The notes beneath the pieces are model-generated. The model made no database searches, had not been told where the DNA came from, and saw only the letters and a list, made by a program, of their open reading frames with translations. A program made the translations under genes and the position numbers. Positions 52,089-61,971 of a stretch of DNA of 64,000 bases are shown here, piece by piece. Every line of letters starts with the position of its first letter. The first letter of the stretch is position 1. Origin of the DNA: V1-33 sp964523105 (GTDB taxonomy: Bacteria > Verrucomicrobiota > Verrucomicrobiia > Verrucomicrobiales > V1-33); NCBI GenBank assembly GCA_964523105.1, contig CAZFZN010000009.1:1-64000 (forward strand). Direction: 5' to 3'.

Positions 52089-55000
52089 TCAGGGCAGCTT
52101 TATCGAGGTCGAATGCGGCTCCAGCCGGTGCCGCTGCGCCGGCTGACCGGCCCACAGCACCTCGACGGACTCGACGCCCCCGGGAATCCACAGCACCGGC
52201 GGGCTCTGGGAGAGAAAGCCAGCGCCGGCGGTGATCTCCCGGGTCACCTCCTGGCCCGCACCGGTTTTGAATTTCACGCGTGCCCCGACGCCGTGCAGGT
52301 TGCCTTTCGGTCCGCGCAAAGTCAGCGTCTTCATCGCGGGACGGGGCGAAGTGCGGCGCCACACCTGCGCGGTGCCGTTGTTCACTCCAAAATAAAGTGC
52401 CGGCTGGCTGTCCGCGCCCGGGGCGATCACGGCCAGGGTGAGCGATTTCGCATCCGCGCTCACCGCGATCCCGCTTTCTTCCGGCCAGACTCCGGTGAAG
52501 GAGCGCTGCCCGACATTGCGCAGGAGCAGCGACACGCCGCCGTCCATCCAGCCGGTTTCGCGCTGCGGACTGTAGGAATTCTGGGCGAGGACGACATCTT
52601 CATCACCGTCGGCATCGAGGTCGCAGACGGCGATGCCAAACACCGGCGCGATCTGTGCCACCGGGGGAAGCGGAGCATGTTTCAGCCTGATCTCCCCGGA
52701 GACGGTTTCGTTCCAGAAGATGGCGCTCTCGAGGTGCTCGGCTTCAAACTTCTGCGCGGTGGCGAGTCTGGTTTCCGTGTAGATGCTCTTCAGGTCCGAC
52801 GAAGCGAAGGAATGAAACGTGGGGAATTTTTTGCTCAACATGGGCATGGCCTGCTGGCTGCAGCTTTTGCCGCGCATGGGCAGAACAGTGCCGTCCGCCA
52901 GGGTCTTCGCCTCCACCACCTGAGCGGTGCCGCTGTCATCGAAGTCGCCGTAATAAATCCGCTGCGGATGCCCCGGCGACGGATGATACTTGGTATTGAG
53001 GCCATAGTTCCCGGCGATGAGATCGAGTTTGCCGTCGTTGTCGAGATCGGCGGCGCTGAGGCTGTTCCACCAGCCGGTAAACGGGCCGGTGCCTGCGTCG
53101 GCCGGCGCGAGTTTGCCCTGGTTATTCTGAAACACGCGCACGCTGCCCCACTCGGCGGCCGTGGCCAGTTCAGGCCATGAGTCGCCGTCGAGGTCCGTCC
53201 AAACGGCAGCGGTGACGCGCTGCAGCTTTGCCATCTCCGGGGTCGTCGCCTCCTTGAAGGTGCCTCCCTCATTGCGCAGCAGGCGGCTGCCGGGGCTGAG
53301 CGGATACTTTCCCGGAAGGACCCGTCCGCCGACGAACAAATCGAGATCACCGTCGTGATCGAAATCCGCGGCGCACACGCACGAGCCGCTGTCCGTCTCG
53401 GCGGGCAGCGTGCCGGCAGGGGCTTTGGCAAACGTGCCCTTCCCGTCATTGAGATAGAGCCGGTCCTGATAGAGCGACTTGTCGTCCCCTGCTTCGACTC
53501 CGCCACTCACGACATAGAGATCGTCGTCGCCGTCGCTGTCAGCGTCGAAAAAGAGCACGCCCATGTCCTCACACTTCGCATCGGCATCGAAGGGCGCGAG
53601 CGACTTCACCGAGAACCGGGGGATTCCCTCTTCATCCGGATCATTGCAGAAGACCAGGCGTCCGGGATCGCCGGCGGAGCCGCCCTGAAAGAGATCGAAG
53701 TCCCCGTCGCCGTCAACGTCCGCCCACGCGTGGCCCGGCCCCTCGCGCGACAGACGGTTGGGCAGGAGCGGCTGGACGGCGAAGTCATCGAAATTGCTTT
53801 CACTGTGAGGCACGGGCAGGCAGTCGCTCGCCGTGAAGAGCGGCTTCCACGCCTGGTCCGGCTTTGGAGTGTCGCCCGATTCCGTGAGCGTAACCGTGAC
53901 GCCTGCGGGAATGTTGTTCACGGTCTGCACCGTCCCCGAGGGCCAGCGCACTTCGATTTTCTCCGGCTTCGCTTTGCCCAGGCCGAAGAACGCCACCGGT
54001 TCATCCGAACTGAAATAGCCGCGCACGGGGCTGAGTTCGCGCGTTTGCTTCAAATCCCCCGCCGTCAGGGTGACCCGCGCGCCGATGCCGTGTTTGTTCG
54101 ATTTCACGCCTTTCAGCCTAACCGCGAGGCGCCCGGCCTCCGCGGGGGCAGTCGTGTTTTCATAAACCGTGCAGGGCTCGCCGAAATTGTTCACGACGAG
54201 GTCGGGGTCGCCGTCGGCGTCAAGATCGCCCCATGCCGCGCCGAAGCTGATGCCCTCGCGGTCGAGCCCCCAGTCTTTGCCTTTGTTCTCGAACGCGAAG
54301 GACCACGCTGCGCCCGCGCCGCCGCCGGTGTTGCGGAAGGCCATGTCGCGGTCCCGCTTGGGCGGGGCATTCTTCACCGTTCCGCCGGCGGTATTCTGAG
54401 CGACCAGGTCACTGTTCAGATAGTCGCCGGTCATGCCGTTGGTGATGAAAATGTCCTGCCAGCCGTCGCAGTCCATGTCCGCGAACTTCACGGCCCACGT
54501 CCAGTCGGTGCCGGCCACGCGCATTTGATGCGCGCATTCCATGAACGGCAGGCCGGCGCCGGAATTGAGATAGACCGCATTCCGCATGTACTGCCGCGGC
54601 ACATTCATTTCGAGGAACCAGCCCTGCTTGTCCATGTCCCCCATGCCCATCTTGTCCTTGTAGTGATTCGACCCCGCCATGTCGGAGGCCATGAAATCGA
54701 GCCGCCCGTCATTGTTGAGGTCGCCGCTGTCACAGCCCATGGAAAACCACGGCGTGTGCCGCAGCAGGTCCGGCGCTTTGTCAGTGAAGGTGCCGTTCCC
54801 GTTGTTGTGCCACAGCCGGTCCGGTCCGTGAAAATCGTTGGCGACGTAGAGATCGGGAAAACCGTCGTCGTTGTAATCCCACCAGTGCGCCGAGAGCCCG
54901 CGGCCGAAATCGGTGAGGCCGGCGGCGGCCGTGATGTCGGTAAAACGCGGCACGCCGTCCGCGCCGGGGCCGTCGTTGCGATAGAGAATATCGCGCTGCC

Positions 55001-55736
55001 CGGCTTTGACGAGCTGGGGCTGGCCGGGCTTCATGACGATCGCCCATTCCTCCCGCAAGTGCTCTGGAACGAGGAGTGCGCCGGTCGCCGGATCGCGCGT
55101 CAGCTGCCTTTCGATCTCCCGCACCATGGGACCGCTTTGGGAAGTGAGGCTGGCGGCGGAGCCGGAACGGTTGGTGACCAAATAAGCATCGAGGTCGCCG
55201 TCCCGGTCGAAGTCCGCCCATGTCAGGGAAATGCTCGCGCCCTGGAACGCCAGCCCGGCGGCGGCGGCCACCTCGCGAAACTTGCCCTTCCCGTCATTGA
55301 GGAACAGGCGGTTCGCTGTCTCGTAGCCGCACACGGCGAGGTCGAGGTCGCCATCGTTGTCGGCATCCGCCATGCTGCAGCCGGAGGCCCAGTTTCCGGC
55401 ATCTGCGGCCAGGCCGGAGTCCGCGGTGATGTCCGTAAATTTCCATTTCCCTTCATTCCGGTAGAGCCGTCCGCCGCCGAAGGCGCGGGAGAGATAGACG
55501 TCCGCGAGGTCGTCTCCGGTGACATCGCCGATCGCCACTCCGCCCCCTGCAAAAGAGCCGTCCTTCATCTCGGCATGTTTCCCCTCAGCCGGCCAATGCA
55601 TGGCAAAATCGATGGCTCCGCTGCGGATGCGAAAACCTGACTCCGCCGCGGCGGCCGTTCCTGCCGGAATCACAATTCCAGCCAGAGCCAGAGCGGAAAC
55701 GAGAACCACGCGGGAGGAATTCAGTGAGGTAATCAT
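52089..55736 (-). CDS. Secreted FG-GAP/VCBS repeat protein with ASPIC/UnbV domains
   Basis: This ~1,215-aa protein has a signal peptide (VVLVSALALAGIVIPAGTAAAA). It carries many calcium-binding FG-GAP/VCBS repeats of the form DxDGDxD (for example ADADNDGDLDLAVCGYE and ADFDRDGDLDAYLV). ASPIC/UnbV-like modules (GIGARVTLTAGDLKQTRELSP ... VEVRWPSGTVQTV) occur at the middle and C-terminus. The family forms beta-propellers on the cell surface and may bind glycans or partners. It has two repeat blocks, each ending in an ASPIC/UnbV module, and looks internally duplicated. Confidence 0.9.
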   Translation of the reverse strand: MITSLNSSRVVLVSALALAGIVIPAGTAAAAESGFRIRSGAIDFAMHWPAEGKHAEMKDGSFAGGGVAIGDVTGDDLADVYLSRAFGGGRLYRNEGKWKFTDITADSGLAADAGNWASGCSMADADNDGDLDLAVCGYETANRLFLNDGKGKFREVAAAAGLAFQGASISLTWADFDRDGDLDAYLVTNRSGSAASLTSQSGPMVREIERQLTRDPATGALLVPEHLREEWAIVMKPGQPQLVKAGQRDILYRNDGPGADGVPRFTDITAAAGLTDFGRGLSAHWWDYNDDGFPDLYVANDFHGPDRLWHNNGNGTFTDKAPDLLRHTPWFSMGCDSGDLNNDGRLDFMASDMAGSNHYKDKMGMGDMDKQGWFLEMNVPRQYMRNAVYLNSGAGLPFMECAHQMRVAGTDWTWAVKFADMDCDGWQDIFITNGMTGDYLNSDLVAQNTAGGTVKNAPPKRDRDMAFRNTGGGAGAAWSFAFENKGKDWGLDREGISFGAAWGDLDADGDPDLVVNNFGEPCTVYENTTAPAEAGRLAVRLKGVKSNKHGIGARVTLTAGDLKQTRELSPVRGYFSSDEPVAFFGLGKAKPEKIEVRWPSGTVQTVNNIPAGVTVTLTESGDTPKPDQAWKPLFTASDCLPVPHSESNFDDFAVQPLLPNRLSREGPGHAWADVDGDGDFDLFQGGSAGDPGRLVFCNDPDEEGIPRFSVKSLAPFDADAKCEDMGVLFFDADSDGDDDLYVVSGGVEAGDDKSLYQDRLYLNDGKGTFAKAPAGTLPAETDSGSCVCAADFDHDGDLDLFVGGRVLPGKYPLSPGSRLLRNEGGTFKEATTPEMAKLQRVTAAVWTDLDGDSWPELATAAEWGSVRVFQNNQGKLAPADAGTGPFTGWWNSLSAADLDNDGKLDLIAGNYGLNTKYHPSPGHPQRIYYGDFDDSGTAQVVEAKTLADGTVLPMRGKSCSQQAMPMLSKKFPTFHSFASSDLKSIYTETRLATAQKFEAEHLESAIFWNETVSGEIRLKHAPLPPVAQIAPVFGIAVCDLDADGDEDVVLAQNSYSPQRETGWMDGGVSLLLRNVGQRSFTGVWPEESGIAVSADAKSLTLAVIAPGADSQPALYFGVNNGTAQVWRRTSPRPAMKTLTLRGPKGNLHGVGARVKFKTGAGQEVTREITAGAGFLSQSPPVLWIPGGVESVEVLWAGQPAQRHRLEPHSTSIKLP

Positions 55737-55811
55737 AGTGGCGAAAACGGTCCTGACTGGTGAACGGAGGGCCGCCGGAAGGCAAGCGCACAGCCCCGGC
55801 GCACTGCGGGA

Positions 55812-55844
55812 AAAGACAGAAGGCTCCCGGTTTCCCGGGAGCCT
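55812..55844 (-). terminator. Intrinsic terminator
   Basis: A 10-bp perfect stem (AGGCTCCCGG / CCGGGAGCCT) with loop TTTC sits at 55,821-55,844. Its minus-strand side continues into TCTGTCTTTTCCC. It lies 35 bases after the stop of the minus-strand PEP-CTERM gene and terminates it before the FG-GAP gene. Confidence 0.82.
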
Positions 55845-55878
55845 CCTCACTGATGAAGTGTTCGCTCTGAAGCCGGAC

Positions 55879-56700
55879 TTACTTGCGGCGACGGATGCTT
55901 AGGAGTCCCAGACCGGCCAGGGCGGCGAGGACGCTGGTGCTGGCTTCCGGAACCGTGGTGATCCGGAGATTGTCGATAATGAAGTCCTGAGTGGCACCGC
56001 CGGTGCGTGCGGCGAGGCCGAACGTGAAGGAGTCATCCGGCACAAAACCCGGCAGCGGAATATTGACGAAATTGGCGTTGTTGTTGAGATCCGAAGTAAA
56101 GAAGCTCAGGCCGTTCACCGGGTCGAAAGTAATCGTCACCGATCCACTGGTGGACTGGCCATCGAGCAGAACTTCGCCATTCTGATCGGCCAGCACGGAA
56201 CTGGCACCGGCGAGGTTCATGTTAATGGACACGTCCGGAGGATCCGCGGCATTGCCGTTCTGCCATGTATCCACCGTGGCCGCGATATAGGTGAAGCCGG
56301 CATTGCCAATGGCCCAGCCTTCTTCGGGATTTGCGGGAGAGAAGGTTCCGAGGGGGATATTGCCGTAATTAAAGGACCATCCGTCCGCCGGCTGGTTTCC
56401 CCCCGGGGTATCCGCCATGGTGAAATCGAACGTGGCCGTCCAGCCCAGAGAGGAGTTGGCCAAAGCCGGAATGGTGATGGCGCCCTGGGTGCTCGTCGTG
56501 GTGGCGCTCGTCAGACGCAACTGGCCGGCCTGAACGAAGCCGCCTCCGGGATTGCCCCCCTGAGCAGTGGAGCCGTCGCCAAAGTTGGTGGTGCCGTCCG
56601 GGAAGTTAAAATCATTGCTGTAAACCGCTGCAGAGGCGGAGAGAACAGACAGCAGGGAGATTCCGGCGGCGGTGGTGATGAGTTTGAATGCGGATTTCAT
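55879..56700 (-). CDS. PEP-CTERM sorted secreted protein
   Basis: This 273-aa protein has a signal peptide (KLITTAAGISLLSVLSASAA). It has a concanavalin-like beta domain (DGWSFNYGNIPLG, SGSVTITFDPVNGLSFF, DDSFTFGLAARTGGATQDF) and a C-terminal sorting tail: VPEAS, a hydrophobic helix and RRRK. The Pro-Glu-Pro motif reads Pro-Glu-Ala, a common variant in Verrucomicrobia. It is probably processed by an exosortase and placed on the outer surface. Confidence 0.85.
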   Translation of the reverse strand: MKSAFKLITTAAGISLLSVLSASAAVYSNDFNFPDGTTNFGDGSTAQGGNPGGGFVQAGQLRLTSATTTSTQGAITIPALANSSLGWTATFDFTMADTPGGNQPADGWSFNYGNIPLGTFSPANPEEGWAIGNAGFTYIAATVDTWQNGNAADPPDVSINMNLAGASSVLADQNGEVLLDGQSTSGSVTITFDPVNGLSFFTSDLNNNANFVNIPLPGFVPDDSFTFGLAARTGGATQDFIIDNLRITTVPEASTSVLAALAGLGLLSIRRRK

Positions 56701-57021
56701 TGAAGGGTGAGAGAAAAGGGTTCGGCTTGGAATTTGGATGAGGCGTCGATGATTTTGACGGACGCGGGGTGGAATTTTCGCTGGTTTTTTATTCACTTCG
56801 CCGGTGTGCGTCAATATTTTCTTAAATTTCGCTGACCCGCAATTGCGTAGCCTGACATGACCCAAGAGGCTGCGACGGCCGATCCATCGGCTGGAAGGGC
56901 TCCTTCGCCGCCTGGTCTCAGGACCGGTGAAAAACCTGACAGCACTCCTGAAATTGTGATTGCCTGGCTTCGGACTTGCTGCTTCAAGAACCCGGAGTTC
57001 CACTCAAGATCAAAGCACCTC
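56701..57021. other. Divergent promoter region between two PEP-CTERM genes
   Basis: About 320 bases without a gene. It is AT-richer in the middle (TTTTTTATTCACTTC near 56,786) and should contain the promoters of both flanking genes. No known regulatory element is recognised. Confidence 0.6.
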
Positions 57022-58134
57022 ATGAAGTCCCGCCCGCTTGCCCTCATTCTTCTCGGCATCACCCCCGCCCTCGCGGCCGCCGCGAACCTCTTCACTCCCG
57101 GAGATTTTATCATCGCGATCGACACCGCCGGGGCACCGACCAGCGGTGCTCCTGCGGCCGAAGGACCGGCCAACGCGGTGGATGGCAACCCCGGGACGAA
57201 GTACTTGAATTTCGGAGAGGAGCGGAGCGGATTGATTCTGACGCCGGCCGGCGGGCCTTCCACCATCCAAAGCATGGTGCTGACAACGGCCAACGATGCC
57301 CCGGACCGAGATCCGGCGAGTTTCAGTCTGTATGGCACCAACAGCCCCATTCTCAGCGGCAATCACAGCCTGGGCAATGCGGAGCCGTGGACCCTCATCG
57401 CCACCAGCACGATTTCCCTGCCCACGACCCGGCTGACGGCTAGTTCGCCGATCGACTTTGCCAATGCCCTCAGCTTCACGAGCTACCGCCTGGTGTTCGA
57501 CACCGTGGTGAATGCAGCGGCCGCGAACAGCATGCAGATCGCGGACATTCAGTTTTACAGCAGCTTCGGCGCCGTGGGAGCCGGCGTACTGGGAGCCGGC
57601 ACGACCGCTTTGGCGATCGACCTCGATTTTGGCCCTCCGAGCAGCAGCTACCCGGGAGGAGAGGCCCCGGCCAATGCCATCGACGGCACGCCGGCAAAGT
57701 ATTTGAACTTCGGTGAGAACGGCAGCGGATTCATCATCACCCCGGGTGTCGGACTGAGCGTGGTGGACTCATTCCAGGTCATGACGGCCAACGACGCCGT
57801 GGAGCGGGATCCCAGCACCTACAGCATCTATGGGACGAATGACCCGATCAGCAGCGGCGACAACAGCCAGGGAAATCTGGAGAACTGGATCCTCATTCAA
57901 AGCGGCGGCCTGAATCTTCCGACGGACCGGGACACCCTCGGAGACGTCATCAGCGTGGCGAACACGAACGCCTACACCTCCTACCGCGTGATTTTTGACG
58001 GTGTGCGGGACGGGGCCGCGGCGAATTCGATGCAAGTCGGGGATATTCAGTTTTTCGGAACCGTCGTCCCCGAGCCGGGCAGTGCCGCCCTTGCGATGCT
58101 CGCCCTGCTGCCGCTCGCCCGCCGCCGCCGTTAA
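57022..58134 (+). CDS. PEP-CTERM protein with duplicated discoidin-like domain
   Basis: This 370-aa protein has a signal peptide (ALILLGITPALAAA) and two similar ~150-residue units. Each contains a PANAVDGNPGTKYLNFGE / PANAIDGTPAKYLNFGE motif, a TANDAxxRDPxxxxxYGTN block and YTSYRVIFD-like ends, as in discoidin-type carbohydrate-binding modules. The C-terminus is a PEP-CTERM tail (VPEPGSAALA, helix, RRRR). It is a likely surface glycan-binding protein. The start at 57,022 is the first that gives the signal peptide. Confidence 0.88.
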   Translation: MKSRPLALILLGITPALAAAANLFTPGDFIIAIDTAGAPTSGAPAAEGPANAVDGNPGTKYLNFGEERSGLILTPAGGPSTIQSMVLTTANDAPDRDPASFSLYGTNSPILSGNHSLGNAEPWTLIATSTISLPTTRLTASSPIDFANALSFTSYRLVFDTVVNAAAANSMQIADIQFYSSFGAVGAGVLGAGTTALAIDLDFGPPSSSYPGGEAPANAIDGTPAKYLNFGENGSGFIITPGVGLSVVDSFQVMTANDAVERDPSTYSIYGTNDPISSGDNSQGNLENWILIQSGGLNLPTDRDTLGDVISVANTNAYTSYRVIFDGVRDGAAANSMQVGDIQFFGTVVPEPGSAALAMLALLPLARRRR

Positions 58135-58192
58135 TCGGGCTCTGCCCCTGCGCTGCGCGGTTCCCATTCCTGCATGAAACTGCCGGTGAGAT

Positions 58193-59302
58193 TCAGTAAA
58201 GCTCCACCGGCGAGCGCTTGCCGTCCTCGACGCTGAGCACGGCGGCGCGCTCCTCTCCGAGCACGGCGACACGGAGCTTTTGAATGTCGTCGTTGAGGGC
58301 CTGGAAGTTTTCCGCGCTCCACTTTGCGGGCGGCTTCAGCTTTCCCTTGGCGCGCTGAATGCGCTCCATCGCCGCAAGCAGCAGCGCGTCCGGCAGCGCC
58401 GCGAGGTGACCGTGCGCCTGCTCCACCATTTCGAGGCGGTGGCAAATCATCACGATGTCGTTGCCGGCGCGCATGGCGTCCTGGATCGCCTGCTCGAAGG
58501 TGACTTCGTTCAGGATCGCCCCCATGTCGAGGTCGTCCGTCATGACGAGGCCGTTGTCGAAACCGAGCTGATCGCGCAGGAGCTTTTGAATGATGTTGTG
58601 CGACAGACTGCTGGGCCAGCGCGGGCGGTCGGGATCGAAGTCTGGAAAATAAGCATGCCCGATCATCATGGAATCGAGTTCCGGCATCAGGGCGGTGAAG
58701 GGAATCAATTCCTCCGCGAGCAGTTCCTTTTTGGTGCGGCGGATCACGGGCAGTTCGTGATGCGGGTCCACGTCGGCGCTGCCGTAAGTGGGAAAGTGCT
58801 TGCCGCAGCTGAGAATGCCCTCGCCGCGCATGGCCCGGTTGAAGACGCCGGCATTGGTGATGACCTGCTGCGGGTCCTTTCCATAACAGCGGCCCTTGAG
58901 GGAGTTGTCCGCCGTGTCGTCGTAACTGATGTCGAGCACCGGGCAGAGGTTGAGATTGAAACCGAACAACCGCAGCAGCTTCCCCGTGAGTTTGCCGTGC
59001 TGCTTGATGAGCTTGACGTCGCCTTTCTCGCGCAGTGCCTGAGCGTTGGGGGGTTCGTTCCCGATGAGCCGCAGGCGGGAGACGCGCCCGCCCTCCTGGT
59101 CGATGGTGATGAAGGGTTCGGTTTTGGAAAGGTCGCGGAGGTCGTCGATCAGTTTTCGCAGCTGCTCCGGGGACTTGATGTTCCGGCCAAAAAGAATGAA
59201 TCCGCCCGGCTGCAGGGCCTTGAAACGGCGGGCAGTATCGGGGTCGAGTTCGGGGCCGGGCACGCCGGTGAGGAGGAATTGGCCGAGGAGATGCGAGTCC
59301 AT
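58193..59302 (-). CDS. nagZ: Glycoside hydrolase family 3, beta-N-acetylhexosaminidase NagZ
   Basis: This 369-aa enzyme removes GlcNAc from recycled muropeptides. It has GGFILFGRNIKSPEQL, DQEGGRVSRL, the KHFPTYGSADVDPHHELP block (the usual NagZ KHFPGHG region) and the nucleophile Asp in VMTDDLDMGA. The start at 59,302 fits the conserved N-terminus. It is divergent from argF. Confidence 0.93.
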   Translation of the reverse strand: MDSHLLGQFLLTGVPGPELDPDTARRFKALQPGGFILFGRNIKSPEQLRKLIDDLRDLSKTEPFITIDQEGGRVSRLRLIGNEPPNAQALREKGDVKLIKQHGKLTGKLLRLFGFNLNLCPVLDISYDDTADNSLKGRCYGKDPQQVITNAGVFNRAMRGEGILSCGKHFPTYGSADVDPHHELPVIRRTKKELLAEELIPFTALMPELDSMMIGHAYFPDFDPDRPRWPSSLSHNIIQKLLRDQLGFDNGLVMTDDLDMGAILNEVTFEQAIQDAMRAGNDIVMICHRLEMVEQAHGHLAALPDALLLAAMERIQRAKGKLKPPAKWSAENFQALNDDIQKLRVAVLGEERAAVLSVEDGKRSPVELY

Positions 59303-59418
59303 GCGCGCGGCCCATAAGCGCCCGTCCGGGAAGCGCAAGCCTGCCGGGACCGGAAAGGAGACGATTCCCGCTCTTGCCTGCCCCGGAGAGGGGTGCTACG
59401 GGCCGCCGCTTCGCTCCC

Positions 59419-60324
59419 ATGAAGCATCTGCTCAGTCTCCAGAAAGTGTCCGCCAGGGACATGCGCCGCATTCTCGTGCTCGCAGACCGGCTCAAGCGTG
59501 AGCGCACCGACCGGAGCTTTCGTCCGCTCTCCGGACAGTCGTGGGCCATGATTTTCACCAAGGCCAGCACGCGCACCCGCGTCAGCTTTGAAGTCGGCGT
59601 CCAGGAACTGGGCGGACACGTGCTTTACCTCAGTCCGCGCGACACGCAGCTGGGCCGCGGCGAACCGATCGAGGACACCGCCCGGGTGCTTGGCCGCATG
59701 GTGCACGGCGCGATTATCCGCACCTTCGCGCAGAAAGAGGTCGAGCAGTTCGCCGCCTTCAGCGCCATTCCCACCATCAACGCCCTGACCGATGAGGAGC
59801 ATCCCTGCCAGGTCCTGTCCGACCTTCAGACCATGCAGGAGCGGTGCGGCGGCTACGAGGGAAAGAAAGTCGTCTTCATGGGCGACGGCGACAACAACAT
59901 GGCGCGCTCCTGGATGTGGGCCGCGGAGAAGCTCGATTTTCAGTTCGTGATCTGCGCGCCGCGCGCCTATCAACCGCCGCCGGCATACCTGCGGCGCTTT
60001 CGCAGCGGCAATGTCAGCGTGGAATCCAATCCGGCCAAAGCGGTGAAGGGCGCCGATGTTCTCTACACCGACGTCTGGGTGAGCATGGGCCAGGAGGAGG
60101 AAAGCGTGAAGCGGCTGTCCGACCTCAGCGGTTATCAAATCAACGACGCCCTGGTGCGCAAAGCCAGGAAGCGCGCGCTCGTGATGCACTGCCTGCCGGC
60201 CTATCGCGAGAAGGAAATCACCGCCGAAGTGCTGGAGGCGCACGCGGACACCATTTTCCAGCAGGCGGAAAACCGGCTGCACGCCCAGAAGGCGATCCTC
60301 GCGCTGCTGGCGGGCGCGGCATAG
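59419..60324 (+). CDS. argF: Ornithine carbamoyltransferase
   Basis: This 301-aa enzyme makes citrulline from ornithine and carbamoyl phosphate in arginine synthesis. It has the carbamoyl-phosphate motif TKASTRTR, the EEHPCQVLSD block, the ornithine-side DVWVSMGQEEE and the HCLPAYR motif. Its length is typical. It stands alone, with no other arg genes beside it. Confidence 0.97.
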   Translation: MKHLLSLQKVSARDMRRILVLADRLKRERTDRSFRPLSGQSWAMIFTKASTRTRVSFEVGVQELGGHVLYLSPRDTQLGRGEPIEDTARVLGRMVHGAIIRTFAQKEVEQFAAFSAIPTINALTDEEHPCQVLSDLQTMQERCGGYEGKKVVFMGDGDNNMARSWMWAAEKLDFQFVICAPRAYQPPPAYLRRFRSGNVSVESNPAKAVKGADVLYTDVWVSMGQEEESVKRLSDLSGYQINDALVRKARKRALVMHCLPAYREKEITAEVLEAHADTIFQQAENRLHAQKAILALLAGAA

Positions 60325-60331
60325 GCCCGGC

Positions 60332-61747
60332 CTACGCCAGCAGATCCTTCACCACGTGCCCGTGCACGTCCGTGAGGCGGTAGTCGCGGCCCTGATGGTG
60401 AAACGTCAGGCGCTCGTGATCGAACCCCATGCAGTGGAGGATCGTCGCCTGCAGGTCGTGCACATGCACGGGATTATCGACGACGTGGAAACCCAGATCG
60501 TCGGTGGCGCCATAACTCATGCCGGGGCGAATGCCGCCGCCGGCCATCCACATGGTAAAGGCCTGCGGGTGGTGGTCGCGCCCGAGACTGCGGCCCAGCG
60601 AGGGATTCGTCTCCACCATCGGCGTGCGTCCGAATTCCCCTCCCCAGATGACCAGCGTGTCGTCGAGCAGCCCGCGGCGCTTCAGGTCCGTGACGAGCGC
60701 GGCGCTGGCCTGATCCGTGGCGCCGCAGTTGTTCCTGACATTTCCAGCGACGTCGCTGTGCGCGTCCCAGCCTTCGTGGTAGATATTGATGAAGCGCACG
60801 CCGCGCTCGATCATGCGGCGCGCCAGCAGGCAGGCGCGGGCGAAATTGGCTTTGGCAGGGTCACAGCCGTAAAGTTCCAGCGTTTCCTTCGATTCGCTGC
60901 GCAGGTCCATCAGCTCCGGCGCGGAAGTTTGCAGGCGAAAGGCCATTTCGTAATTGGCGATGCGCGTGGCGATTTCCGGATCGCCCTCCACAGCGAGCCG
61001 CCGGCGGTTCAGCGTGCCGACGAGATCCAATGTCTCGCGCTGCGCCCGGGCATCGATGCCCGGCGGGCTGGCCACATTGAGAATCGGATCGCCCTGATTG
61101 CGAAACCTGACGCCGGTGTAGCCCGTCGGCAGAAACCCGCTGCTCCACAGGGCAGAGCCGCCGCTGATGCCGCTGCCGGTGCTCATGACGACGAACGCCG
61201 GCAGGTTCTGCGACTCCGCGCCGAGGCCGTAGAGCGCCCAGCTTCCCATGCTCGGCCGACCGGGCTGCGAGAAGCCGGTCTGGAAAAAAATCTGCGCCGG
61301 GGCGTGGTTGAACTGGTCCGTTTTGCAGGACTTGATGAGGCAGATCTCGTCCGCAATTTTTGCCAGGTGCGGCAGCATCTCCGACAACTGCGCGCCGCTC
61401 CTTCCGTGCTGCGCAAATTTGAACACCGGCCCCAGAACCGCAGCGTCAGGGCGAATGAACGCATAACGCTGCCCGCCGATCACCGACGGCGGCAGCGGCT
61501 TGCCGGCGAGTTTCGTCAGCTCAGGCTTGTAGTCGAAGAGTTCCAGCTGACTCGGCGCGCCGGCCATGAAGAGATGAATGACACGCTTCGCCTTCGCCGG
61601 AAAATGCGGCTGCCGCGGCATCATGCCTGCGGCCGCAGCGCGCGAACTGAAGGCATCCGTCAGCAGTCCGGCGAGCGCCATCTTGCCAAGGCCAATGCCG
61701 CAGTCGCGCAGAAAGTGACGGCGGGAAACGTGGGGAACTGATTGCAT
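60332..61747 (-). CDS. DUF1501 protein with Tat signal
   Basis: This 471-aa protein starts with a twin-arginine signal (HVSRRHFLRDCGIGLGKMALAGL). It has the sulfatase/phosphatase-like fold of DUF1501 proteins, with IHLFMAGAPSQLELFDYKP, VIWGGEFGRTPMVETN and DHHPQAFTMWMAGGG. These proteins are abundant in Planctomycetes and Verrucomicrobia and usually pair with DUF1549/DUF1553 cytochrome-like proteins. No such partner is next to it here. An alternative start is 61,756. Confidence 0.9.
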   Translation of the reverse strand: MQSVPHVSRRHFLRDCGIGLGKMALAGLLTDAFSSRAAAAGMMPRQPHFPAKAKRVIHLFMAGAPSQLELFDYKPELTKLAGKPLPPSVIGGQRYAFIRPDAAVLGPVFKFAQHGRSGAQLSEMLPHLAKIADEICLIKSCKTDQFNHAPAQIFFQTGFSQPGRPSMGSWALYGLGAESQNLPAFVVMSTGSGISGGSALWSSGFLPTGYTGVRFRNQGDPILNVASPPGIDARAQRETLDLVGTLNRRRLAVEGDPEIATRIANYEMAFRLQTSAPELMDLRSESKETLELYGCDPAKANFARACLLARRMIERGVRFINIYHEGWDAHSDVAGNVRNNCGATDQASAALVTDLKRRGLLDDTLVIWGGEFGRTPMVETNPSLGRSLGRDHHPQAFTMWMAGGGIRPGMSYGATDDLGFHVVDNPVHVHDLQATILHCMGFDHERLTFHHQGRDYRLTDVHGHVVKDLLA

Positions 61748-61971
61748 GATTGGCATACGTGCGCGGCGGTTCCTTTTTCTCCAGTGCTTATTGAGTCATG
61801 CAAATGCCCGCCACGCCTCCGACCAAAGACGGAAGAGCGGCAGGGCGGCATCCGGCTGTCGTCCTATACCCGGTATTTGAGTGCTGTGGCAGAAATGCCC
61901 CTGTCCCGCTGATCCAGCGCAGCCGCCGGCGGCGGGACTCGGTCACAACACCTCATCCATCCCAATTCACC